The notes under the pieces were generated by a model. That model saw only the letters and a program-made list of their open reading frames with translations. It made no database searches and was not told the origin of the DNA. 7,518 nucleotides of DNA, from contig JASLCF010000103.1 in assembly GCA_030146155.1 (NCBI GenBank), forward strand, positions 1 to 7,518, in the 5' to 3' direction. The position numbers were made by a program, and so were the translations under genes. Origin of the DNA: Savagea sp. (GTDB lineage: Bacteria > Bacillota > Bacilli > Bacillales_A > Planococcaceae). Positions 1 to 6,390 of this stretch are shown here, piece after piece. Positions within the stretch are counted from its first letter, which is position 1. Every line of letters starts with the position of its first letter.

Positions 1-1
1 C

Positions 2-856
2 TTTGAAGTCTTCACCATCTTTACGGAAAAACCCAAGTACGTTTGTTGTTTGTACTACGTTGGTAAATGCATGAGGATCGACTTCAAAAATAATTTTTTC
101 TAAATCGTATAGTTCATAACGTGTAATCACGAGATACAACATATCTTTCTGTTGTTTAGAGTAGGCTCCTACTGCTGGTAAAATTGTAATTCCACGAACC
201 ATTTTTTCATGGATTGCTTTTTGCATCGCTTCTCCATGATCAGTCACAATCATGGCGGTGACTTTCTCGTGACTTGTGTGAATCGTATCAATGACTTTTG
301 AAGTGAGGTATAAACCAACCATTGTATAGAGTGCGTTTTCAGGCTCATATAATACGCCTGCGCCTAGTACAATCATTGCATTGAATAAGAAAAAATACAT
401 GCCTACAGGTCGGTCTTTACTTCGAGCGAGTAGCATGACGAGAATATCCATCCCACCGGTAGATGCTCCTAATTTCATTGTAATTCCGACACCAATCCCG
501 AGCATTGCTCCCCCAGCAACAGCATTCATGATAATATCGTCTGTTAGCGTTAGAATCGGTAAAATCTCTAAGAAAATAGTAGCAAAGACAACAGAAATCA
601 CACTGTAAATCGTAAAGCCTTTCCCAACTTTAAACCAACCGAGAACAAGGACTGGGAAATTAAGTAAGAATAAAAGGATACCTGTACTTAATTCAATTTG
701 AAAAAAGTCGTTTAAAATACTTGAAATCAATTGTGCAGCTCCCGTAAAACCGCTTGCATAAACATTGGCATTGATTAAGAAGAAATTCAAACCTGCTGCA
801 ATAAATAAAGCCCCTAAAATAACAACAACGATTCTTCTAGCTTCCATGAAAAACAT
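2..856 (-). CDS. YitT family membrane protein with C-terminal DUF2179 domain (3' end cut by window edge)
   Basis: The reading frame runs off the left edge after 285 codons, close to the usual 280-290 residues of YitT proteins, so only the extreme C-terminus is missing. The start at 856 is chosen because AAGGGAG (865-871) lies 8 bases upstream; a second ATG at 847 is too far away. Residues about 8-190 form hydrophobic segments typical of the YitT/DUF161 membrane domain, including the glycine-rich stretch GAMLGIGVGI (116-125) and the family-typical GASTGGMDI (130-138). Residues about 198-285 form a soluble DUF2179 domain with RGITILPAVGAY (221-232) and a DLEKIIFEVDPHAF segment (251-264). The family is common in Firmicutes in several paralogues; its biochemical role is not established and I infer none. 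The gene is probably monocistronic, because a hairpin (966-1000) separates it from the co-directional BCCT gene. Confidence 0.9.
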   Translation of the reverse strand, partial: MFFMEARRIVVVILGALFIAAGLNFFLINANVYASGFTGAAQLISSILNDFFQIELSTGILLFLLNFPVLVLGWFKVGKGFTIYSVISVVFATIFLEILPILTLTDDIIMNAVAGGAMLGIGVGITMKLGASTGGMDILVMLLARSKDRPVGMYFFLFNAMIVLGAGVLYEPENALYTMVGLYLTSKVIDTIHTSHEKVTAMIVTDHGEAMQKAIHEKMVRGITILPAVGAYSKQQKDMLYLVITRYELYDLEKIIFEVDPHAFTNVVQTTNVLGFFRKDGEDFK

Positions 857-864
857 GATTTTCA

Positions 865-901
865 CTCCCTTGACACGTCTTTAATTAACGCTATTATCGC
901 A
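865..901 (-). promoter_or_regulatory. Candidate promoter and RBS of the YitT gene
   Basis: On the minus strand GATAAT (893-898) is preceded by TGC (899-901), giving an extended -10 of the TGnTATAAT type; no good -35 hexamer is seen 16-18 bases upstream. Transcription would start near 886, leaving about 30 bases before the ATG at 856, with the AAGGGAG ribosome binding site at 865-871. This is a pattern match only. Confidence 0.4.
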
Positions 902-965
902 CATCAAGAATGAAAAATGTTTCGGATTTAAAAAGTAAAATTAGTCCGAATATTTAAACGAATAG

Positions 966-1000
966 AAGACGATGACCATTCAATGAATAGTCATCGTCTT
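966..1000 (-). terminator. Hairpin downstream of the BCCT transporter gene, probable terminator
   Basis: Arms 966-976 and 990-1000 are an 11-bp perfect inverted repeat (AAGACGATGAC / GTCATCGTCTT). The loop can pair further (ATTCA 978-982 with TGAAT 984-988, one mismatch at the junction). It lies 5 bases after the BCCT stop codon. The U-tract on the minus strand is poor (TCTTCTATTC), so termination may be incomplete and some read-through into the YitT gene is possible. Confidence 0.65.
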
Positions 1001-1005
1001 TCAAC

Positions 1006-2529
1006 TTACAAATCTTTTAATTTTTTGCGTAACGCTTTTTGAACTTTCATTTCATCTAATCGCTCTTCTCGTAAAGACTTAAAGAGCGAAATGACCATCA
1101 GTAACATGATAAACGAGAAAGGGAGTGCTGCAACAATGATGGTATTTTGTAAGGCTGTCAATCCGCCGACAAATAACAACACAATGGCAATAGAAGATTG
1201 AATGATTCCCCAAGTTAGTTTTACATTCGTTGGAGGTGTTAATGAACCATAAGTGGATTGCATCCCTAAAACAAATGTTGCTGAGTCCGCAGAAGTAATG
1301 AAAAAGGAAGCGATGAGTAGAACTGCAACGGCAGAAAGTAAGATAGAACCTGGCATTGTTTCAAACATTTTAAAAATCGTTAGTTCTGTTGGAGAACCGG
1401 CTAAATCAACGACGCCTTGTTTTTCAATTTCAACAGCAGTCGTTCCAAAAGCGGAAAACCAAATCATACTGAGCAGTGTTGGAGCGAGTAAGACGCCCAC
1501 CATAAACTCACGAATCGTGCGTCCTTTAGAAACACGAGCAATAAACATACTTACAAATGGTGCCCATGAAATCCACCAAGCCCAATAGAAAATCGTCCAG
1601 CCATCAATCCACTCTCGTTTCGTTGAATCGAATGGAGCCGTTTGAAAACTCATTTGAATGAGGTTGGCAAAGTAGCCTCCTATTGAATCAGTAAATACAT
1701 TGAAAATCAATAAAGTGGGTCCTAGAATAAGTACAAATCCCAGTAGAGCTAATGCTAGCACAAGGTTAGTATTGGATAAAAATTTAATTCCTTTATCGAG
1801 TCCTGATTTAGCTGAAAAAATGAATAAGAACGTCACCACAACGATGATGAAAAATTGCGCGGTAATATTAATCGAAATATCGAATAAGTAATTCAGTCCA
1901 GCGTTAATTTGTACAGCTCCAAAACCGAGTGAAGTTGCTACACCAAAAGAGGTCGCGAATACGGCGAGGACATCAATCATTGTTCCCCAAGCTCCCGTCA
2001 TTTTATGGCCAAATAAAGGTTTTAAAGTGGCTGATATTAAACCAGGTTCCCCTTTTCTAAATTGGAAATAGGCAAGGGCAAGAGCAACAATACCATACAT
2101 AGCCCAGACGTGTAGTCCCCAATGAAAGAAAGTTTGTCTCAGTCCTTCTTTAAATGCTTCGTTGGTATACGGTTCTTTAGAAGCCGGTTGAACTGCGAAG
2201 TGTGAAAGAGGTTCGGCTGCACCGTAGAAAACAAGTCCGATGCCCATTCCAGCAGAGAATAACATGGCGATCCATGTGATTGTAGAAAAACTTGGTCGAT
2301 CATCATCTTTTCCTAGTCTGATTTTTCCGTAAGGACTGAAGATGAGAAAGATACTGATTAAGAGTAATACTGAGAGGAGTAACATGTAGTACCAGCCAAA
2401 TGACGTCGAAACGAAGTTCTTCAATTGTTCGGTGACACTTTCAAAAGCGTCTCGTTGAATAGCCCCGAGTCCTACAGCTACTATAATTAATCCGATGGTA
2501 ATATAAAAAACGTTTGATATTTTTTTCAT
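1006..2529 (-). CDS. opuD: BCCT family glycine betaine transporter, OpuD/BetP type
   Basis: A 507-residue protein of normal length for the betaine/choline/carnitine transporter family, with about 12 membrane segments. The GMGIG motif (94-98, followed by LVFYGAAEP) matches the GxGxG stretch of BetP, typical of sodium-coupled betaine carriers; the sodium-independent carnitine exchanger CaiT differs here. W137, W142 and Y145 have the spacing of the BetP aromatic box, and DGWTIFYWAWWISWAPF (309-325) is the BCCT signature with W318, W319 and W322 in the substrate and gate region. SADSATF (413-419) is also conserved. The C-terminal tail (about 485-507) is short and charged, shorter than the osmosensory tail of BetP. 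Start at 2529 is supported by AAGGAGG (2534-2540) 4 bases upstream. Expected role: Na+-driven uptake of glycine betaine or a related osmoprotectant across the cytoplasmic membrane. The exact substrate among BCCT solutes cannot be read from sequence; the symbol is by analogy with Bacillus OpuD. Confidence 0.93.
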   Translation of the reverse strand: MKKISNVFYITIGLIIVAVGLGAIQRDAFESVTEQLKNFVSTSFGWYYMLLLSVLLLISIFLIFSPYGKIRLGKDDDRPSFSTITWIAMLFSAGMGIGLVFYGAAEPLSHFAVQPASKEPYTNEAFKEGLRQTFFHWGLHVWAMYGIVALALAYFQFRKGEPGLISATLKPLFGHKMTGAWGTMIDVLAVFATSFGVATSLGFGAVQINAGLNYLFDISINITAQFFIIVVVTFLFIFSAKSGLDKGIKFLSNTNLVLALALLGFVLILGPTLLIFNVFTDSIGGYFANLIQMSFQTAPFDSTKREWIDGWTIFYWAWWISWAPFVSMFIARVSKGRTIREFMVGVLLAPTLLSMIWFSAFGTTAVEIEKQGVVDLAGSPTELTIFKMFETMPGSILLSAVAVLLIASFFITSADSATFVLGMQSTYGSLTPPTNVKLTWGIIQSSIAIVLLFVGGLTALQNTIIVAALPFSFIMLLMVISLFKSLREERLDEMKVQKALRKKLKDL

Positions 2530-2564
2530 ACGTCCTCCTTAATATAATTAGTAAACAATTTTAT

Positions 2565-2593
2565 ATACTAACATTATTTTTTGGTTAAATCAA
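2565..2593 (-). promoter_or_regulatory. Candidate sigma-A-type promoter of the BCCT gene
   Basis: On the minus strand, TTGATT (2588-2593) and TAGTAT (2565-2570) are separated by exactly 17 bases, and TGT immediately before the -10 makes an extended -10. Transcription would begin near 2558, giving a leader of about 30 bases before the ATG at 2529. Each hexamer matches consensus at four of six positions. Confidence 0.5.
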
Positions 2594-2735
2594 ATGAGAT
2601 AAAATAAGGCGACAATTGATTTTGTATCTAGTGAATGAGTTGAAAGAATGGCCGAACATTACGCTCAACAGGCATTTGACTCAAGTGTAAAAGGGGGCGA
2701 AAGGGATTTGTAATAGATTCCCAGAAAAAGTGAAG

Positions 2736-2749
2736 TTTAAACGTTTTCT
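2736..2749 (+). promoter_or_regulatory. Candidate CcpA-binding cre site (distal)
   Basis: TTTAAACGTTTTCT fits the cre consensus TGWAANCGNTNWCA except for the second base and the last base. It contains the central AACGTT core. It sits 140 bases upstream of a second cre-like site and about 280 bases upstream of the TAXI start codon. Confidence 0.4.
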
Positions 2750-2875
2750 TTTAAATAGATGATAACAATAAATTAAAAAAGCTTAGAATACTCAAATGAG
2801 GAACTAAAAGCTAAAATAAGAAGGGTGAAAGACAAATAAGATGGATAAAAAATACAAATCCTTTACCAAACGAAA

Positions 2876-2889
2876 AGAAAGCGTTTGCA
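2876..2889 (+). promoter_or_regulatory. Candidate CcpA-binding cre site next to the TRAP promoter
   Basis: AGAAAGCGTTTGCA matches the cre consensus TGWAANCGNTNWCA at nearly all fixed positions (the first base differs, and G replaces the W before the final CA). It ends 6 bases before the -35 candidate at 2896, a position where CcpA-HPr binding would be expected to hinder RNA polymerase. This suggests glucose-type catabolite repression of the TRAP transporter; that is inference. Confidence 0.5.
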
Positions 2890-2895
2890 ATTATC

Positions 2896-2926
2896 TTAAA
2901 AATAGTGAATAATATTACTATATTAT
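2896..2926 (+). promoter_or_regulatory. Candidate promoter of the TRAP operon, inside an AT-rich dyad
   Basis: TTAAAA (2896-2901) and TATATT (2919-2924) are 17 bases apart; the -10 matches consensus at five of six positions and the -35 at four. An alternative pair, TTGCAA (2885-2890) with TAATAT (2910-2915), has a long 19-base spacer and would overlap the cre site. The -10 region lies in a perfect 7-bp inverted repeat ATAATAT-TACT-ATATTAT (2909-2926), possibly an operator or simply an AT-rich melting region. Confidence 0.4.
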
Positions 2927-2966
2927 CTTTTCTTGAAAAGAATGTTTTATTTTTGGGGAGAAAAAG

Positions 2967-3002
2967 ATGAGTGAAGTGCATGTGTATGCATTTTATTATT
3001 AA
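2967..3002 (+). CDS. Candidate 11-residue leader peptide upstream of the TAXI gene
   Basis: GGGGAG (2955-2960) stands 6 bases before an ATG that opens the frame MSEVHVYAFYY, closed by TAA at 3000-3002. The stop overlaps the beginning of the AAAGGGGG ribosome binding site (3002-3009) of the TAXI gene, an arrangement suited to translational coupling or leader control. The coding stretch also folds on itself: TGCAT (2977-2981) and ATGCA (2986-2990) form a stem that extends outward to about 12 pairs (2970-2981 with 2986-2997) including three G-U pairs. The peptide contains three Tyr and one Phe among 11 residues. It matches no family I know, and translation is unproven; the spacing of SD, ATG and stop is the whole case. 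Confidence 0.35.
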   Translation: MSEVHVYAFYY

Positions 3003-3017
3003 AAGGGGGTTTATAGA

Positions 3018-4004
3018 ATGAAAAGAAGATCATTATTATTCGCTATGCTTTTTGCTACGCTTCTACTTGTTTTAGCAGCTTGTGGTGGGGATAAAAAAGA
3101 AGAAGGCGGAAAATCTGGGGACACAGACCGTAGTAAATTAAAGTACAGTTTTATGACTGGTGGAACAAGTGGTACGTACTATCCTTTAGGCGGTGGAATT
3201 GCTAAAGTAATCACTGATGAGACAGGTATTCAAGTGGATGTGCTGTCTTCAAATGGTTCGGCAAACAATATTTTAGACGTTGATGCAGGACAAGCTGAGA
3301 TTGCTTTTGCTCAAACAGACGTTGCTCAATATGCTGAAGAAGGCATTAACACATTTGATGGTAAGCCAACGAAAAATGTTTCAGGTGTAGGTGCTCTTTA
3401 TCCAGAGACAATTCAAATTGTAACAATGGCTCAATCAGGTATTCAATCGATTGAAGATTTAAAAGGTAAGAAAGTATCAGTAGGTGCACCTGGTTCAGGG
3501 ACGTATATTAACGCAGAGCAGATTTTAGCTCTTCACGGAATGTCTATCAAAGACGATATTCAAGCACAACATTTAGATTTTGGAGAATCAGCAGGAAGTA
3601 TTAAAGACGGCAACATTGATGCTGCTTTTATTACAGCGGGTACACCTACAGGCGCGGTTGAAGAATTAAAAGCGTCAGCAGAAGTTTATATTGTACCAAT
3701 GGCTGATGACAAAATCGATGAGCTGATTGCGAAATATCCATTCTACGCGAAAAATGTGATTCCAGCAGGGACCTATGGCTTGAAAGAAGATATTTCAACA
3801 GTAGCTGTTATGGCAATGATGGTTGTTTCAAAAGATTTACCGGAAGATGTAGTTTATGACATTACGAAAGCGGTTTTTGAAAATACAGATAAAATTGCCC
3901 ATGATAAAGCAAAAATGATCGATAGTAAGACAGCACTTGAAGGAGTAGGCATTGAAATTCATCCAGGTGCGAAGAAATATTTTGATGAAATAGGTGTGAA
4001 GTAA
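3018..4004 (+). CDS. TRAP transporter solute-binding lipoprotein, TAXI family
   Basis: A 328-residue extracytoplasmic binding protein. The first 21 residues are a lipoprotein signal (basic MKRR, hydrophobic core, lipobox LAAC with the lipidated Cys at 22), followed by a flexible Gly/Lys/Glu/Asp linker to about residue 40. The mature part begins with FMTGGTSGTYYPLGGG (45-60), the hallmark of the TAXI family, and continues with the conserved GKKVSVGAPGSGT (150-162) and a C-terminal GVGIEIHPGAKKYFDEIG segment (309-326). AAAGGGGG (3002-3009), 8 bases before the ATG, supports the start. It would capture an organic solute outside the membrane and deliver it to the fused permease encoded downstream. 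TAXI proteins characterised elsewhere bind glutamate, 2-oxoglutarate or other carboxylates; the ligand here cannot be deduced. Cre-like sites upstream hint at a carbon-source role. A hairpin at 4020-4073 follows the stop and probably raises binding protein over permease. Confidence 0.93.
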   Translation: MKRRSLLFAMLFATLLLVLAACGGDKKEEGGKSGDTDRSKLKYSFMTGGTSGTYYPLGGGIAKVITDETGIQVDVLSSNGSANNILDVDAGQAEIAFAQTDVAQYAEEGINTFDGKPTKNVSGVGALYPETIQIVTMAQSGIQSIEDLKGKKVSVGAPGSGTYINAEQILALHGMSIKDDIQAQHLDFGESAGSIKDGNIDAAFITAGTPTGAVEELKASAEVYIVPMADDKIDELIAKYPFYAKNVIPAGTYGLKEDISTVAVMAMMVVSKDLPEDVVYDITKAVFENTDKIAHDKAKMIDSKTALEGVGIEIHPGAKKYFDEIGVK

Positions 4005-4019
4005 GATTCACTCCATTGT

Positions 4020-4074
4020 AAAAAAAGGCCGGGCGTTCAATGTGCGATCAAAGGGCGCATTCGGTCTTTTTTTT
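4020..4074 (+). terminator. Terminator-like attenuator between the TAXI and permease genes
   Basis: Outer stem AAAAAAAGGCCG (4020-4031) pairs with CGGTCTTTTTTT (4062-4073) with one G-U pair. The inner stem AATGTGC (4039-4045) pairs with GCGCATT (4055-4061) with one G-U pair, and a 7-base bulge (4032-4038) lies on the left side. A run of eight T follows the C at 4066, as in an intrinsic terminator. Because the permease gene starts only 29 bases later, the hairpin most likely terminates part of the transcripts or stabilises the upstream message, giving excess binding protein. The ATG at 4040 that would extend the permease lies inside this stem and is not a plausible start. Confidence 0.75.
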
Positions 4075-4102
4075 CTTTAAGGGGATGAAAGGAGTGGGAA
4101 AA

Positions 4103-6118
4103 ATGGAAAAGAAGACTGTTACAGAAGCAACACCAGAAATGACTGCCGAAGAAACACAGAAATTATTGGAGAAATACGATGCGGAATCGAATACTCGAAA
4201 TCTATCGGGAATTGTTGCGTGGATTGTATTTGGACTTTTAATTACATTCTCATTATTTCAATTGTACACAGGGGCATATGGACAATTAACAGCATATATT
4301 CAACGAACAATTCACTTAGGTTTTGCCCTTGTTTTAATCTTCTTGCTCTATCCAGCAAGAAGAAAAGGTCCTAAAAATAAAATATCGATTTTGGATTGGC
4401 TATTAGCTTTACTTGCCTTGGCTGTCACAAGCTACTGGCCGTTGTTTTATGAAGAACTAGTCATGCATATCGGTCCGATTACTCAAATTCAATTAGTAGT
4501 TGGAACAATTGCTATTTTTCTAGTATTAGAAGCAGCTCGACGTGCAGTTGGCTTGCCGATTACGATTATTGCTGCCGTTTTTTTAGGGTACGCTTTGCTT
4601 GGTCCCTATTTACCGGGCATGTTAGGTCACCGAGGATTATCTTTCGGTCAACTTGTGCAATCCATGTATTTTTCAACGGAAGGTATTTTAGGAACACCAC
4701 TTGGCGTGTCTTCAACGTATATTTTCTTATTTTTACTTTTTGGTGCATTCTTGGTTCAAACAGGGGTAGGGAACTACTTCAATGATTTAGCGATTTCTAT
4801 CGCCGGAAAAAGAGTGGGGGGACCAGCGAAAGTAGCTATTTTCTCTAGTGCACTGCAAGGAACTATTTCGGGAAGTTCAGTGGCCAATACAGTTACAACA
4901 GGTTCATATACAATCCCGATGATGAAACGATTAGGCTATGATAAAAACTTTGCAGGTGCAGTAGAAGCAGCTGCCTCAACAGGTGGTCAAATTATGCCAC
5001 CTATTATGGGGGCTGCGGCATTCTTAATGATTGAATTTGCGGGTGAGAGTTACTGGAATATTGCTAAAGCAGCATTAATTCCAGCCATTTTATATTTTGC
5101 AGGGATTTGGATTATGACTCATTTTGAAGCAAAACGTTTAGGTCTATTAGGTTTAGCGGATGATCAAATTCCAAATAAAAAAACAGTGCTGAAGAAGATT
5201 CATTTACTAGCTCCTATTTTTGTTATTATTTTTTTACTCTACCAAGGAGGTATGAGTATTGAGAGAGTGGCATTATATGGTATTCTTTCAGCTATTGTTG
5301 TGAGTCTTTTCTTAAAAGAAACACGTATAGGCTGGAGAGGAATCATTGATGCGTTAACTTCTGGAGCGAAGACAGCGTTAGGAGTGGCAGCAGCTACAGC
5401 TACAGCTGGAATTATTGTAGGTGTAGTAACGAAGACAGGTCTTGGTTTGAAGATGGGGAACGAGTTAGTGAGCATTGCAGCGAACATTTCGCCAAACATT
5501 CAAATCCAGTTAATTTTGACACTTGTATTCACGATGATTACTTCCCTTATTTTAGGAATGGGTTCGCCGACCACTGCGAATTATATCATTACATCAACAA
5601 TTGCACTTCCAGCTATTTTAGCTTTAAATGAATTTTTACCAGTAGAGGCTCAAATTCCATTGTTAGCGGGCCACATGTTTGTCTTTTACTTTGGTATTGT
5701 AGCTGATATTACACCGCCCGTTGCATTAGCAGCCTTTGCAGCCACCGGAATTTCAAATGGAGATCCGATTCGAACAGGCATTAATGCTTCTAAACTGGCC
5801 ATTGCAGCCTTTATTATTCCATATATGTTTGTCCTTCAGCCCCAATTGTTGATGATTGATACGTCGTTGCCACAAGTGAGCTTTATTTTATTGACTGCGA
5901 TTGTCGGCATGATTGGTGTTGGCGCAGGGATGATTGGGTATTGGTATGTGAAATTAGCTTGGTATGAACGTTTGATATCAGTAATTGGTGGACTTCTCTT
6001 ACTCTATCCAGGAGGTTACACAGATATCATTGGCTTCTCTATCATTATAGTAATGCTCATCATTCAATTTTTACGCAAAAAGAAAGAAGATGCTGCATCT
6101 CATAATGTAGCAGCTTAA
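4103..6118 (+). CDS. TRAP transporter fused permease (4TM + 12TM, DctQM-type)
   Basis: A 671-residue integral membrane protein that fuses the small and large TRAP permease subunits, the usual form in TAXI-type TRAP systems. Residues about 35-165 hold the small-subunit (DctQ-like) helices and about 170-655 the large-subunit (DctM-like) core. Large-subunit hallmarks are SGSSVANTVTTGSYTIP (256-272), EAAASTGGQIMPPIMGAAAF (288-307), LILGMGSPTTANYI (482-495) and DITPPVALAAFAATGIS (535-551), the last two being the second repeat of the inverted-topology transport domain. The C-terminus is a short charged tail. Start at 4103 is set by AAAGGAG (4088-4094) 8 bases upstream; the frame is open back to an ATG at 4040, but that lies in the terminator hairpin and would give an implausible polyphenylalanine N-terminus. 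The protein should use a sodium gradient to import the solute delivered by the TAXI lipoprotein. The 98-base gap and hairpin before it suggest lower expression than its partner. Confidence 0.93.
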   Translation: MEKKTVTEATPEMTAEETQKLLEKYDAESNTRNLSGIVAWIVFGLLITFSLFQLYTGAYGQLTAYIQRTIHLGFALVLIFLLYPARRKGPKNKISILDWLLALLALAVTSYWPLFYEELVMHIGPITQIQLVVGTIAIFLVLEAARRAVGLPITIIAAVFLGYALLGPYLPGMLGHRGLSFGQLVQSMYFSTEGILGTPLGVSSTYIFLFLLFGAFLVQTGVGNYFNDLAISIAGKRVGGPAKVAIFSSALQGTISGSSVANTVTTGSYTIPMMKRLGYDKNFAGAVEAAASTGGQIMPPIMGAAAFLMIEFAGESYWNIAKAALIPAILYFAGIWIMTHFEAKRLGLLGLADDQIPNKKTVLKKIHLLAPIFVIIFLLYQGGMSIERVALYGILSAIVVSLFLKETRIGWRGIIDALTSGAKTALGVAAATATAGIIVGVVTKTGLGLKMGNELVSIAANISPNIQIQLILTLVFTMITSLILGMGSPTTANYIITSTIALPAILALNEFLPVEAQIPLLAGHMFVFYFGIVADITPPVALAAFAATGISNGDPIRTGINASKLAIAAFIIPYMFVLQPQLLMIDTSLPQVSFILLTAIVGMIGVGAGMIGYWYVKLAWYERLISVIGGLLLLYPGGYTDIIGFSIIIVMLIIQFLRKKKEDAASHNVAA

Positions 6119-6139
6119 TAAAAAAAGGTTCTAAAATTT

Positions 6140-6218
6140 ATAATGTTAGTGAAAGAAAATCACTTTCTCTTGAATTTTGGAGGAGGTGACAGCATTTCAC
6201 TAATGTTATTTTTATTTT
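6140..6218 (+). terminator. Probable terminator of the TRAP operon
   Basis: ATAATGTTAGTGAAA (6140-6154) pairs with TTTCACTAATGTTAT (6195-6209) over 15 positions with two G-U pairs; the tail is TTTTTATTTT. The loop of 40 bases is unusually long and contains GGAGGTGA (6182-6189), a perfect anti-16S match. Two shorter hairpins using the left arm (AGTGA 6148-6152 with TCACT 6160-6164, or GAAAG 6151-6155 with CTTTC 6163-6167) would exclude the long stem, so alternative folding is possible. It is the only U-tailed hairpin soon after the permease stop that is oriented for the plus strand. Confidence 0.45.
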
Positions 6219-6311
6219 AAATGGAGCACTAAGCTACATGCTACACAGTACGAAGTTTTGGGCATTAAAAATCACAACGCTGTCATCTGTAAAAATGGCA
6301 CACAAACTTCA

Positions 6312-6344
6312 CGGATTACGCTCCCTTTTCTCGGGATGTATCCG
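6312..6344. other. Compact hairpin of unknown role
   Basis: CGGA (6312-6315) and TACG (6317-6320) pair with TGTA (6337-6340, as 5' to 3') and TCCG (6341-6344), one base being bulged at 6316 and one pair being G-U. After a small internal loop, CCC (6323-6325) pairs with GGG (6333-6335) around a 7-base loop. No U-tract follows on either strand, so it is not an ordinary terminator. Confidence 0.4.
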
Positions 6345-6390
6345 GCTTATATACTTGTTTTAAAAAACGCTATCAGTTGCTTGAAGTGTA

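Larger units (their letters stand above)
2530..3017. other. 488-base divergent intergenic regulatory region
   Basis: Lies between the divergently transcribed BCCT gene and the TRAP operon, and holds no convincing gene longer than the 11-codon leader ORF. Its left end carries the BCCT RBS and promoter, and its right end the TRAP promoter and leader. In between are two cre-like sites (2736-2749 and 2876-2889), an imperfect 15-base dyad CATTTGA-C-TCAAGTG (2673-2687, six of seven positions symmetric) that could be an operator, and a weak GGGA/TCCC inverted repeat (2703-2722). Stretch 2600-2670 shows nothing I can name. Confidence 0.7.

Noticed and set aside
381..608. Plus-strand open frame of 75 codons
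   Set aside because: It lies antisense within the YitT gene, is proline- and isoleucine-rich with no RBS, and is explained as a shadow of the real gene.
1253..1891. Two plus-strand open frames antisense to the BCCT gene
   Set aside because: Their composition reflects the complementary strand of a conserved membrane protein; no RBS or recognisable domain.
2703..2722. GGGA/TCCC inverted repeat as a terminator or T-box stem
   Set aside because: Only four continuous pairs, no U-tract, and no T-box or specifier-loop features around it.
4040..4102. Upstream in-frame extension of the TRAP permease beginning at the ATG at 4040
   Set aside because: The ATG is inside the stem of the terminator-like hairpin, has no RBS, and translates the T-run as consecutive phenylalanines; AAAGGAG at 4088-4094 points to 4103.
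4566..5499. Two minus-strand open frames opposite the TRAP permease
   Set aside because: Shadows of the strongly supported plus-strand gene, without RBS or family features.
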